A DNA stretch of 64,000 nucleotides. Origin: Amoebidium appalachense (taxonomy: Eukaryota; Ichthyosporea). A model generated the notes under the pieces. That model was given only the letters and a program-made list of their open reading frames with translations, ran no database searches and was not told the DNA's origin. Position numbers and translations under genes: made by a program. Of this stretch, positions 29,313 to 52,154 are shown in pieces; the stretch's first letter is position 1; every line of letters begins with the position of its first letter. The stretch spans positions 1,860,001-1,924,000 of the forward strand of contig CAVNZM010000011.1 in NCBI GenBank assembly GCA_963693365.1, given 5' to 3'.

Positions 29313-30261
29313 TTCTTTTGACTGAATTTATTCGCCGGAAAGATATGCAAGTATGCACGGCATACTGAGAAGACAATAAGAAAACTTCACGAGTTATCCA
29401 GTAACAAGTGCATACTGAGATATTACCTGAACACTGTGTGGAAATCATATAAATACTCAATGAGTGACGACCAACAGAATTCAACAAAAAGTCTTAAGTG
29501 GTCACATTGCCAGCCAGTGTAGCAGACACCCGTAGGGAAAGAGGTAAAACGCGACATAAAAACTCACACCGATCAACTACATGCTTGCGATTAAAAGGTT
29601 CAGCACAAAAGTGGCACCAGCGGCGATGAAAACAAAAATTACAACGCCACTGCACAACTTCCCAGGCAATATCAACATCAGAGCACAATACAGACTTATC
29701 TACTAGGGTGGTATCCATACGTACAGCAGGAGAAATATATCCTGCCAAATTTAAAGCTCCCAAAAAGAAATAATGATCAGTACGGTGTTGCCTAAGGAAC
29801 ATATAACACATGCCGACTGAGTTTTACGTTTGATTTCTCTATCAGAACGAGAAAGAAACTTATACTGCGTATGGTAATAACGCAAAAAGGCAGAAAAAAC
29901 AGGAAGAGAAAAGAAAGAGGGAGTGAGATAGCGAGAGGAAGACTCGGAATCAGGTTGAAAGAGGGTAGGCTGAGGACATTCAGAAGTGGCGTTGGTGAAT
30001 CGGGGGGGAAGAGGGATGGAGGGAGGGGGGGGAAAGAAAGCATAAAGAGGGTGACCATCAGGTATCCTAACTAAATGAAAACAAAAATGAAGAGACAATT
30101 CCTCCATACGACAAACAGCAGACGACAATCCAAACATACTGATTAAGGGAGGCAAAAACCGAGTACGAAACAAAGTGTGCAGCGCAGTACCCAGAAAATC
30201 GTCGAACTCTTTCAGCGCCACGGCCGCCTCGCGAGGTGGGGCGCAGGCCAATAGCGGAAGT
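29313..30261 (-). mobile_element. 3' part of second LINE-like family
   Basis: The minus-strand frame 29751-30368 carries a C-terminal RT-like domain (MFGLSSAVCRMEELSLHF, DGHPLYAFF). Frame 29494-29811 adds a cysteine/histidine cluster (WRCNFCFHRRWCHFC, then RKHVVDRCEF), like the C-terminal zinc motif of many LINE proteins. The 217-bp tail 29313-29529 is repeated at 63790-64000, and 30026-30261 is repeated at 22751-22984. So this is a multicopy, 5'-truncated element related to, but distinct from, the LINE at 9831. The two frames probably join by a shift near 29780. Confidence 0.6.
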
Positions 30262-31200
30262 TTCCCCTTCACGTCGACTGGCGCCCATGCGGGCGGACGC
30301 CCCGACCAACTTGTACTTATATACACACGCGCGCGCGCGCGCGATAGGGAACACACGCTACGTTTCACGGCGCGGCACGGTCACGTTTTGGCATACGTTG
30401 GGTGGGTGCATGAGGTGGTTCTTTGGATCTGTATGACAGTGTGTGCCCCATCGATGATCACCCGCGGGCTCCCGCGGACGGGATCCTGGGAAGGGGGGGG
30501 GGGGGGGAGGGGGGGGGGGGGGGGGGGGGGGAAGGATCCGGGTCCTCCCGCGGACGGGATCCCGGAAGGGGGGGGGGGGGGGGGGGGGGGGGGGGATCCG
30601 GGTAAAGTTTCGAGTGCATAGTTTCTGGGGTGCTCTGTATATTGTAGCTATTATTTGTGCCTGTTCATACCGTGGAGTGCTGCCAGACCAACACTCGCGT
30701 ATTCGGTGGCCCTGATGGAACCTTTATATTTCGAGTCCGGCGGAGTGCTCAAAGTTTACATACCTTACACTCAATGCTTGAGTGGTCGACTCGAAAAATG
30801 GGAGCAGCTTGAATATAGCTAGCTGTTAAGTAGTGATCATTTTTTTAAGTTTGCCCCGTTATCGGATATTACGAGTGGCTATAGTATTAATAGGGAGAAA
30901 CAACGGGGCTTGAAAATATTCACATAGCTTGTTCGACCTTCTCTGTCTGCTGGCCTGAGTGTTCCCGCAGGCACTGCCAGATGCCTTGCATGACATATCT
31001 AGTGATGCCGTTGCTCCATGTGGGTGACTATAATATCTGTCATTCAACCAGAAAAAACAATGTGGCTACGCAAATGCAAATGAACTGAACGGGTCTTCCA
31101 CAAGCGCAACCTACATTATCAGGGTCTTTACAACTTGAAAGTCACGGCTATACCCCACAAGACTTCAAGTCAGTATCGAGTTAGTCACTGACTTGTTCGA
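30262..31200. other. Non-genic stretch with duplicated G-rich unit
   Basis: CG-alternating tract at about 30327-30343. A ~70-bp unit, CCCGCGGACGGGATCC plus a G run, occurs twice at about 30471-30604. The remainder to 31200 shows nothing I can assign. Confidence 0.6.
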
Positions 31201-31210
31201 TGCCAGTCAA

Positions 31211-31687
31211 TAAAGGATTTTTGAATTTGAAATGGGGCGGGGGGAGAGTAGTAAATATCGACGTCCCCTCTGGTGGTACCCCCCTCCCCCCCCTCCCCAA
31301 GGTAGCCGCAGGGGTGGGTGGGTCCCCCCCCCCCCTCCGGGGCGGGAGGGACCCATGTGGTGGAGTGGGGTGGTGGTCCCCCCCCCCCCCCCCCCCCCCC
31401 TCCCCTCCCCCCCCCTGCATGCGCATGATCATGGCATTAAAGAGTCTCCGAAGTTTCCACCGGTACCCACCAAAGACTGTATTCCCAAGTTGGCCCAGTT
31501 GATGCATACCCCGCTCCTCTTCCTCCTCCCCCCTCCCCCCCCCCCCCCATACACACACACACTCACGTGCACACACACACACGTACCACACACGCACGCG
31601 CGCGCACCCATACATGCACACACGCGCGCGCGCGCGTGGCCGTACACGTACACGCACACACCCACACATGTATGTACACACACATTG

Positions 31688-31753
<66 letters not shown>

Positions 31754-31812
31754 GCGCGCGCGCGCGCCCGTACACGCACACGCACACGCATACGCACACA
31801 GTGTCACACACA

Positions 31813-31849
<37 letters not shown>

Positions 31850-32305
31850 CACCCGTTCGTGCCCCCCGGGGGGGGGGGGGGGGGGGATGGGGGGGGGGAG
31901 GAAAGGGGGGGGGGAGATGACCGTATGGCATATAGCCTGAGTTGCAAGTGATCAAGGAATCCTATTAGTTAGCCTCAATGTTTACGTTTTGGCATTGTAT
32001 GTAAACTGCTGCCGCATTATAGTATTTTATGTGCTCGGGTTATCTGGTATATTATTAAACTTTCAAATGATGTCAGCCTATGGGGTGGGTGGGTCCCTCC
32101 CCCCACCCCCTGCTCAGGTGGGTGGTGGGTCCCCCCCCCCCCCCCCCTCCCCGTGCTTGCCGGAGGGGTGGCCATGGGTGGGGGGACCCACCTGTCCAAA
32201 GGGGGGAGGGGGGGGGGGTGGATCCCCCCCCCCTCCCCCGGTCCCCCCCCCCCCCCCCCCAATTTACTACTACCCCCCTCCCCGTTTCAAATTCAAGAAT
32301 CCCTA
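31211..32305. mobile_element. Possible inverted-repeat element with GC-rich ends
   Basis: Left end GGATTTTTGAATTTGAAATG (31213 on) and right end, read on the other strand from 32305, GGGATTCTTGAATTTGAAAC, form imperfect ~42-bp inverted repeats. Both lead inward to G/C-rich segments containing GGTGGGT and GACCCA. The inside holds a compound CA/CG/GA/CT microsatellite (about 31551-31850). There is no transposase and no clear target duplication. Two inverted copies of a smaller repeat would look the same. Confidence 0.5.
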
Positions 32306-32499
32306 ACGGTTCCCCAATGTTGGCGCAATTGTGAACAGGAGTGACAGGTCATGTAAGGTTTTATTTTCTTCCGGGCAACACGAAGCGAAGCACTGCTCAG
32401 TGTCGGCCACGGCCAGTCTCATAGTGGGCTCACCAGCGTCACAGACGCATAGTTCGCCTTATATTCATTTAAAACATCAACACTTTTAATACCAAAGAA

Positions 32500-32922
32500 C
32501 TAAAAGACATACAAGCGTCCAGGGTCAAGATCTCTGAAATACAAGATGAGGGTCGACGTCAACAGGCATTTACACTTGACAAGCCCCGCCTGTCAGTTTG
32601 AGTGCCGGATCTTCAACAGAACTTCAAATTCTGTCGTCATTCGCGCGGTTTGTTTATATTTTTGCAGTGCAGTGGAGACCTCAGTGCCATTTTAAGGCAT
32701 TTACTTGCACATGGTGAAGTGCATCTCGAGGTATGCGCTGTAGGTGGCCGGGCCACTCTTTGCCGGCCTCACAGACGACACAGACCGGTTGCCCGCATTG
32801 GCACCGATGGCCCGAGCAACGGCAGCAGCGTCGATCCCAGCAGCGGGTGAGAGGGAAGGCCGCGTGGCTACGTTGGCGGCGGCGCGCGTGAAGGTGCGGA
32901 CGACGGTTGCGGAAGCAGACAT
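32500..32922 (-). CDS. Small protein with probable mitochondrial presequence, two exons proposed
   Basis: Start ATG at 32920-32922 on the minus strand, ~95 bp downstream of a TATA box. The first ~50 residues (MSASATVVRTFTRAAANVAT and onward) are rich in Ala, Arg, Ser and Thr with no acidic residue early, typical of a mitochondrial targeting peptide. Reading straight through gives 73 residues ending MHFTMCK. Alternatively a GTAAAT donor at 32704 and a TTGTATTTCAG acceptor ending at 32534 give exon 2 (32500-32533) and an 83-residue protein ending DLDPGRLYVF. An ATTAAA polyadenylation-like hexamer lies just downstream (32485-32490). I do not recognise the family. The presequence and promoter are seen; the splice is inferred. 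Confidence 0.6.
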
Positions 32923-33015
32923 TTTGGGAAGGGTAAAGAGAGGGTTGGGAGAGAATAGTTTTGAATAGCGCACCGATCTTCAATGGCGAACTGTGTAAAC
33001 GATGCGTACGTTCCC

Positions 33016-33023
33016 TTTTTATA
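33016..33023 (-). promoter_or_regulatory. TATA box of the small mitochondrial-type gene
   Basis: TATAAAAA on the minus strand, followed by GGGAACG. Transcription would begin near 32990, leaving a ~70-nt leader ending in a C/T-rich stretch before ATG at 32922. Confidence 0.65.
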
Positions 33024-34447
33024 TCTGCCAAAGGGTTGCATTGATGGACCCTGACGCGCCGGATTTTGTTTCCGCATGATAGAGAGCCAACCAGACGTTG
33101 TATTTATGAGGTTGGCGCATTCCTAAGAGCAGAACGGATACCAGTGCTTCTAACGATGCTTTCAACCAGACTCCTGGGTCAAAAAAGCCACTAGAGAAGT
33201 GTTCCAAAGGGCCAATAAGCTAGATAAATGGAGTTCGAAAAAATCAGCCAAATGGAAATGTTATATCTGCTGTGTTTTATTAAGGAATCAAAAGCACAAT
33301 TTACGGATTCCCTTAGGGTTCAAAGGAGCTCAGTTTTGCGCAATTTTTGATTTCGAACTTGGGCACAGGCTTCAAAGAGCCAACCGTTGCGCCGCATTAT
33401 TTGGCGAGAATGGCCGCGGGGGGCCCTGGCCGTGCGGCCTGGTGCAAAAGGATGGTGACCACTGACTCGGCCAGTGCCGGCCGCTGAAGCATAATGATGA
33501 GGATTATTCAGAACGGTCAAAAAGGGGAGGACCTTTCGAACTCTCGTGGAAAAATTTTTCCCCCAAACCTCTTGCTAATTACTTATCTGAATAATGGGCT
33601 AGCTATTATTGATTCGTGCATGTTTACAGATCCCAAATCTGGAAGCTCCTCCCAATCCAGGGTAGGGATTACGAACGAAAATCGTCGTAATTACGATTAA
33701 CGAGAGACCCCGATACGAATAAGGTTGGGGTGCCCTCGTAACAGCTTTCGTATCAGGTGTTTAGCGTAAAATATGCTCGACTATCTAATCTTGCCTATTT
33801 TTTCATTATTTCTGTTCAAGAACCTATCTGCAGCTCTCTTGCTGTGCAATATCGAGCCCCGACCAGTGCTCAGGGCCTGTAATCCTGCAATACTCAATTT
33901 GTAAAAATGCGCATTTTGGATTTTTTGACTGGAGGGGCGTTTTTTTGACAGGGCAAAACGCTCCACAAGAACCCCCCCATTACGATTAAGAAATAGTCCG
34001 TTACGATTGGCCCAAGGGCCATACGGTTAGGCTGGTCAACCCCAGCCCAACCCTGTCCCAATCTTCTCAGCCAACCAATCGTATGGATTACGCATCGCCT
34101 AAGGAATGCCATGTGCGTACACACAAAACTGTTTGATTCGCTGCTGGTTACGCACATGTCATGGCGATTGATGAAAAGGCCAATCACAATCACTTCAATA
34201 AAACGAGAGGTACACGTCACTGTCAGTGTCAGTGTGTCACTGGAATTGTTCTCGCTTATTGTTACGGTATATGGCACTAAATATTAAATGGCAGCATAAA
34301 ATGTAACATAAACTATACTTGCACAAAAAGTCAGACATCGACCTTTTATTTCTGACTATGACACTATGCCGGTCCTGTTTGGCCCGCAGAAATTTGTGTT
34401 ACTCGTACTTTACCAGTGCTTGGTACTCCCTACACCTTAGGGTACAT
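33024..34447. other. Non-genic stretch upstream of LINE copy 2
   Basis: Frames of 60-127 codons exist on both strands (for example 33894-34277 minus, 33199-33465 plus), but none shows a recognised motif, splice context or bias. GATTACG/TTACGATT short words recur near 33666-34094. I see no supported gene. Confidence 0.45.
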
Positions 34448-35692
34448 TGTAGTGTCAGAGTGGTGCAAGGCAAACCTTATGATCCTTAACATAGACAAAT
34501 GTGGTGTTCTTGTACCTGATATAGCTAACAATTTACACACATTTACATTATCATCTAAACCTGTACCTATAGTTCCAGAATACAAATATCTTGGTGTTCC
34601 GGTTGATTCTGTTGGTGTTATGTTTCCCCATATGGTCGAAAAGAGGGTAGAGTTGGCTCGTAAGCGGTTAGCTTTCTTCTCGGCTAATATTTTTAAAGAC
34701 ACACCCCTCCATCCTTCTATTAGACTTACATTTATTCGCACTTTTGTCTTCCCGGCATGTGAATATGGTTTACCCCTTCTCGCCGCTTGGATCAAGAAAG
34801 AGAGAACTAGAGCGCTTAAACCCTTGGCAAATTTCCTTGAAGCAGAAGTTGCCTCCTTTCTATCTAACAACTGTTGTAAACCTGGGCCTGTAACGCTCTC
34901 GATATATGGTCTGGTCCCAATAGCTGCTAGAGTATCCTATCTCGCGCTGAAATTCAATAAGCACATAAGCCGCTTAAAGAAGTATTTGCCCTCCCACCCT
35001 CTCTTCTCTATCCGACCTGTCCCCTCCTCACCTCTCCCTCTTTCCTCCCCTCTCTCTCCCCTTCTCCCCTGGGCACAAATACAAATAAACCCCGCAATAG
35101 TGTGTGTGTGACTTTGGACTGCCACTTACTTATTAAACATGTACACAATCACAAGATAATCACGCAATATAACAAATGGAAAAAGATACCAAACGACACT
35201 AGACCCGATGAAAGCATACACCTTGAAAAACTAAGCCTTATGTCTCGTTTTATATATACTGACCGCCTCAACCATATTGCCAAATATGGCACTCGCAAGT
35301 GTATAACACCTAAATACATATTACCTTCCTGTAGAACTGGTCTTTCTCTAGCTGATGGTATTATTGATCAATTACCACGCTTTTACTGTACACGTGCTAT
35401 ACAGTGGAGATCTAATAAGTATAAGGTGGCATCATTTGCATGCCCAAACAACACACACACACACCAGTTTAACCGGTCATGTATCGCCAAATGTAGTTTG
35501 ATAGACCACATAATACCGCAACACACACACGTCACATTCACAACAGACACCCAGAAAGATAGCCTACCTGTAAATTACAACATCCTTGATTTTATACTAA
35601 ACACGCGTAACTACGACCTGTTTATTAGATGTATTGATTGGCTTGAGAAACACATCACTACAAAATTATAGCGCACGCGCACACACACACAC

Positions 35693-35753
<61 letters not shown>

Positions 35754-35786
35754 CCAGCTGATACCGAGTGTCCCGAGGGGGAGCCC

Positions 35787-35838
<52 letters not shown>

Positions 35839-36034
35839 GGGGAACCCCAACTAATTGATTTCTCCTTGTAGTCTTTATGGTGTCTCGTAGAGAAAGTAAA
35901 CCCTGATATATAGTCACCACCCGACATCTATGTACGTGATCATGATATACCGCTGAGGGGATATTCCGAGCAAAACCCCCCCCCCCATACCTGAGACTGG
36001 TTCTCTTTGCCTCGAGTAAACAGCGTAAACCCCC
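34448..36034 (+). mobile_element. Second, frameshifted copy of the LINE RT segment
   Basis: Nearly identical to 10184-11760. It starts abruptly inside the RT gene (at TGTAGTGTCAGAG), includes the CA tract, poly-A and the ~200-bp post-poly-A tail, and stops at GTAAACCCCC without the final A-rich tail of the first copy. One C is missing near 35037 (CTCCCTC versus CTCCCCTC), which splits the frame into 34416-35111 and 35102-35671. The near identity implies a recent copy. No target duplication is evident. Confidence 0.9.
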
Positions 36035-38323
36035 TTGTTGACATCAGCATTCTAAGATATACAATTTCTGCCATATTTGCACTTGTGAGTTAACTTGTGA
36101 CATTGTAATACTGCATGCCCTTTAGCGCTCCGTGACTCAATCGTAACCATTTTAATACTTTGATACATTCTAAATATAGCTTCGGTCGCGCGTTTGTAAT
36201 ATCAGGCATATAAAAAACAAATTATATAAACCAAACAATTACGAACGCTGTCATAATTTCAACATTTCAGGTTTTTGTGCGGCGATTGTTGTGTGAGCAA
36301 GCTACTCAAGGAGACCGGCTTTGGAATGCGTGGGACTGCACAGTGTTCGGCTGGCAGTCACTCGGCACTCGGCAGTGGCACCCGCTCGACTGGCACGTGC
36401 AGCTGCATGAGCTCACAGACTGCCAGACCGTTGACAGGCTGATCAGTCAGAGTCTGATGTCTGAGGCTGAGACACGCTCGCGGCTCGCACGAAGACGTCG
36501 ACCGGGCCCAGGTCTGAGTCATGTCAGCCTGTTGGCCTATTTGTGTGCATTTTTGAGCTTTGCACTGAAGCCGTGAGTGCGCACAGCTGTGCAGCGTGGG
36601 ATGAGCCGGTACACAATGATGCTATACCGGACCAACCTTGAGCCTCCGAATCACTCGGAAACGAACAGTAGCTATATATACGAAGGGGAGGCCTTGGACG
36701 GGGCCCACGCATGGTCGCGAGATCTTCAAGAAATAAAAAATGGGTCTCTGCATGGTTGTTATTCGTTACGTTTAAATTCGGGTATCGATCACGCGTGGAT
36801 GTTGTGTAGAAAAGAGTTTTCGTCCAAAGAGAAGATGCCCTGCGGACGTACCTGTGCCCCTTTTGTTGGTTTTCTTCGGTGATCAGTTCTTTTCACATCT
36901 GTTTGTTTTGTGTTCCTCACGGGCCTTTTATTGTAACGCACACTGCCAAGAAATCTGATCAGGAGCGTAAGGGTTAGGACCCGGAGGATGTCTGCAGTCC
37001 ACTCAGCCCGCCGTTCGTGTGCACGCATGCTCAAGGACCACACCTCCCTCTTCCACCTCCCACCAGAGGCTACACGCCGTCTTCTTCTTTTATTATTTTT
37101 TTTTGGTTTTCATTGCGTTCAATGATGCTTTTACGCGCCGGCGTCCTTTCCTGCTCACCGGAACTACACTTGCTCTTTTTCCAGCTTCTTCTTTTTCCCT
37201 GGTTTTCCCGGTTTCTGATCTCCGTATTTTTACTTACCGGTGTCTGGGGTGGGCACTGACCTCAGCGCTGCTCTATGGCTACCAACCATACAGACTCTCG
37301 AGCCTGTAAGCAAGCTACACCTAAACGCATCCGCGTTTTCTCTCCTAACTTCGTTCCTGCCATTTATTGTGCACATTTCACCAGGCTACCCCCACACCCC
37401 GACAACCAATCAACCAAGACACACCATACACCTTGGCTTTCGAATTCATCAGGGCAGGGGAAGGATGCACTGGGCTTGGCCTTGGCGGGCTACGGTTTCA
37501 ACGGTGCCCCTCCCAGGACCGTTGTGGCATCGGTGATACATGTTTGCTTGGGTTTCCTCTAAGTTGTTTCGTGGCCTGCCTTTATTCCCACAGTCGACCA
37601 CTATCACATGTACCCTAGCCCTGCACACACACTTTCACGCTTGACTATATCGTGACTTTCTCCTCCATACGGGTGATGATCCCTGCTCATTGCCCGGAGG
37701 TTCACTTGTCATATTCCAGGTGTTGGTCACAATGTGCTCCCCCCCCCCACCCCCCCCCCCCCCCCCCCCCCCCCCCCACACCCACCCACCCACCCACCCA
37801 CCCACCCCCCACCCCCGGGGCATAACTTTCCGTTTGAAAACGTTAAAGTCCGCCCTAGTAAGCGTGTTACTACCCTGCATCTCATATTTTCCCATCTGAT
37901 TGCAAATTCTGCGCATGCGACCTTCGGAACTTGAATCTTTTCAGCTTGTGCACAGTGGTTGTTTAACCAGGGAAGTGCCGACTTAGGTAGTGACGGAGGA
38001 GCATCCCAGAAGCCCGTCTCCCGAGTTCCTATTTAGATTTTTCTTGCCTCTGCTTACTTCTGCAACCCCCGGCCTTTCCCACTGCCTTGGCCTCCCCCCT
38101 CCCCCCCCCCCTCCCCCCCCCTCCCCCCGGGGGCCCCCCAAACAATATATTTCAGGCCAACAGCCACGGGAGTCCCCGGCCGGGAGGACCGGACGAAAGC
38201 CCTGCGTCAATTTTCAGAATATATTCCCTAAAAGCTTTGCATTATTGCGAGGGCTTTTGTGTTTATTAGCCAAGGTTGAATCGTAGCACAGAGCCTTTTC
38301 AGAAGCTGAGTCCCCCCTTCCCC

Positions 38324-38362
<39 letters not shown>

Positions 38363-38872
38363 CCCTCTCCCTCACCCCCCGGACCGGAGCCACCTTGTAT
38401 GGTACGCACAAAAATGGAAGAGGAAGGGGCTCACCTTCCCCCCTCCCTCCCTCCCTCCCCCTCCTCCCCCTCCCTTTCCTGCCGCCTTCCGCCCCACCCG
38501 CCGGCCCGCCGGCTCGCCCGCGGACTCACCCGCTATTGCCGGAAGTACACATGTACTGGAGCATGTGTAAATAACTTTTCTAACTGAGTATTAGCCAGCA
38601 GTATATATATACGTAGGACGATCGGTTAAGCAATATTTGGCTTAGATTTCCACGAGGCTGAACTTGTGGGTGCCATTGAACTGTGGGTGCCATTGAACTG
38701 ATGTACCGGCAGTTGAAGGTGAGTTTGGAGGAGTGGGGCGCTGGAGACGGTGCAAGGAGGGGTGGAGGCTAGGGGGAGGAGTCACTGGTGCTTGTCGTTG
38801 CTGTGAGGTGTGTGGACGTGTATGTGTGTGTGTGTGTGTGTCACGGTGTGTGTGCGAGTGTGTGTGTGTTAC

Positions 38873-38946
<74 letters not shown>

Positions 38947-38953
38947 TGCGTGC

Positions 38954-39039
<86 letters not shown>

Positions 39040-40563
39040 CGAGGGGGGACCGGGGAGGTGGGGGGAGAACGGTTGAGAAGGAAATGAAAGTACATGTGGC
39101 TTGGTAACAGGGAGGAGAATAAATGAAAGGTAGGTGGCACAGTGCAACGGATTTTTCTAATCTTGTTCACTTCCTATTGCCGCCGCCTTAGGTGGATCAA
39201 AAAGCTTATACATGGCCATAGAACTTCTGGGAAATGTTTGGAAACTAATATTGACGAGCAATGGCAGCGTGTGTGTGGAGCTACTGTTGAGCTCATCCGT
39301 CTGGTCCTCCTACCGCGCTTCCCTCTCCCCACCCCTCCCCATCCTCTCCCCCCCCCCCCCTCCCCCCACCCACCCCCTTCCGCTCTCTATCCACTATCCC
39401 CTTGCTCCTCTCCCCATCCCCCCTGCTCGCCGCCGCTCGCACCGCCCACAGTCGTATCTTCTCCCAAACCTGCTCCTTAAAGGCAAACTTCCTTGTCCTT
39501 GTGTTCCCTGGCCATAACGCTTGGGTACTGCCACGTTGCTTAGTAAGTTGACAGACCATTGGAACGGAAATTGAAGCGAGGACGAGCAAGCCGTCGTGTG
39601 GAGCGAAGTATATCTAAGGTTTATCCACCTGACTCCACCTAAAAAACGTCGCAAAGGAACCTATAACAGTTGGGGAAGACAGCAAAGCACTGGCGAGATT
39701 GGACCCCTTCTTCACAACAGCAGATGTGAAAGAAATCAAGGGATAATGATGTGTAGCTGTTTGACGCTTTGGCCACAAGGCCACCCTCTCCTTATCTATG
39801 GACATACTATGGGGGGTAAGGCAACAGTCTGCCACAACCGTCTGAGACACACTGCTGTTGTCCGCTCAACTGGCAAACCCCTTTTTTGGGCGGCACTCTT
39901 TGGAGCATTGGGCAAACACGTTCACAAACAGCCAATAGGAGGGGTCTAAACAAGTCAGACTGCATTCCAAGACGATACGCTTTTATCCAATTAAAAATGC
40001 GATCGTGGGCCTACCATAAAAGCCAATCAACAAACTTGAAGCAAAATACCTGAAAGGGGCAAAAAAGCAGTTTTCGCCGTCCAAAAAAGCTTCCGTTGGG
40101 ACACAACCGAAAGTTTTTTAATGGCGATAATGTTTGTAAATTTCGTGCTGTAAACCGCAAATTAGGTCAAATAAAAAGGCATTAATTCATTTCAGAAATA
40201 TTTATTGATAAATGAAACGAGTGTAAATAAGCTATAAGTAGCTTCTGGCTAAACCGGTCTAGGATTGAATGCTCGGTGTCGTTTTCACCCGCCTCCAAGG
40301 AATGCACCTCAGTTGGTTAACACATTGTAACAGTGTGATGCTTGGCAGCTCCGGGTAAATCAATATCAAACCGCACACATATGCACAAAAATAAATCTTC
40401 AGTCAATATGCAGAGGGCATAAAAGCGTACAATGTGAGCTCTTGGACTTTGACTGATGATGACATACCCGCTGGGCCTGGGCCCCGGGGAAAGCTAGGCT
40501 GAACTTGATTGGGTGTACATCATGCGTCAAGATGACATTCCGATAGTTAAAGCAAATGATGAG
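36035..40563. other. Gene-poor stretch with candidate exons and simple repeats
   Basis: Contains a splice-flanked candidate exon (36271-36511), a TATA-like TATATATA near 36674, C runs at about 37741-37778 and 38328-38360, GT tracts at about 38822-39038, and a tandem TGTGGGTGCCATTGAACTG pair at about 38664-38700. Upstream of 38701 lies a TATATATATA (about 38600-38609), and ATGTACCGGCAGTTGAAG meets a GTGAGT donor at 38719. A CCGCCGCCTTAG acceptor lies at 39191, but I could not build a convincing gene. Other frames are unrecognised. Confidence 0.4.
36271..36511 (+). CDS. Candidate internal exon, unrecognised
   Basis: An open stretch of 80 codons sits between AACATTTCAG (acceptor) and CCCAG/GTCTGAG (donor). 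GC content and codon texture are higher than the flanks, with many charged residues (SEAETRSRLARRRR). No domain is recognised, and no neighbouring exon was found to extend it. It could also be chance. Confidence 0.3.
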
Positions 40564-40581
40564 CCAATCGCCTATATAAAG
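40564..40581 (+). promoter_or_regulatory. CCAAT and TATA boxes of clpX
   Basis: CCAAT (40564-40568) and TATATAAAG (40573-40581) lie ~235 bp upstream of the ClpX start codon. Transcription would start near 40605. A small 5'-UTR intron (GTAATA at 40645 to TTTTTTCAG at 40711) is possible. Confidence 0.65.
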
Positions 40582-40814
40582 GGCTTCCAACATCACCCAT
40601 TCTCGACGGTCAGTTGCCGAGTCGACTTGTGCAGAGTGCAATAGGTAATACTATCGTGTATGAAAAGAAGGGGGAAAGAGGAGGAAGTATCCAGAACATT
40701 GCTTTTTTCAGTGAGAAAGTAAAGAAAAAGAGGCATACAAACAATCATATAACCACCTGCCTAATAGAAATCTTGCGATCAGCTTTCTTTTCATCCTCTC
40801 TCATCTGGTCCAAC

Positions 40815-51192
<10,378 letters not shown>

Positions 51193-52154
51193 TTGGCTCA
51201 TTGTCACTCTGGCAACCGGCCCGTGGCCGCCAAATGGTTGATGATTGGCTGATAGGTGAAATGATTTGGCAATGTGGTGTCTGATTTTTAGATTTTCGAA
51301 GGAACGGATGTGTCTCTAATTGTTGGTTTCTGTGGCCAGTCAAGGGGACTAAATGGATTTTAACATGGTTCTTGTTTACCTTGAAGCCACTTGTTTTGTA
51401 TATGCAGGACGCTCTGTTTTGCAGGTTTCCTGTGAGTTATTTCTATGGGGATTCTTTTTAGAATTATTCTTTTTGATTTTTTGTCAAGTGTGCGTGTGTC
51501 TCTCGTGTGCTCAAAGTGTTTTTTAGTATAAGCTATAAAGGGTGGTGCTAGCTTTGGAATTAGACTTATCCAGTCCATTTTTATAGAGAACATGCTGTTT
51601 ATAGTTGTTGAGAACATACATATGATCACAAACTGAGAGTATGGACGATTAGTGTTACAGTACTTGACGCGCGCACATTACAGTTACTACAAAACGCAAA
51701 TCTTTTATTTAGGCATTTAGGTAGTTAGTTCATCAAAAGATCAGGATCATATAGTAGCATATGCTGGCACTTGGATGGGTTGCCAAAGAAAGCTAAGACA
51801 TGGCACAGTTGCAAAGAGATTAAAAGTTATGGTGACGCAGAAAAAACAGTATATAAATATGATGAAAAACTGGTGACACGGCCTTCTCACATGACCGTGA
51901 GGTATATCCATGATTCTTCGTGATGAAATTTCTGAGTTGGGTTCGCATGCATCATGGCATAAATTTTAAAAAAATTAGGTTCACTGTAGACTCGTGAAAT
52001 GCATTTACCTGCCCCCCCTGATGATCTGGGTGTGCTATATCTCTCATGTATTCCCAGTTGAGGCATGCGGTTGCTCTTTGGGTGCTCTTAGGTTTTTCTT
52101 TTTCTCCCTCACCCCCCCACCCAACCACACATGCACACACACACACACACACAC
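51193..52154. other. clpX 3' flank
   Basis: The region after the stop should hold the 3'-UTR, but I see no exact AATAAA in the first ~500 bp. CCAAT-like words occur near 51180-51250. No gene is recognised up to the CA tract at 52136-52154. Confidence 0.5.

Noticed and set aside
32602-32850. Plus-strand frame opposite the small mitochondrial-type gene
   Set aside because: The minus strand has the TATA box, leader and presequence; the plus frame has none.
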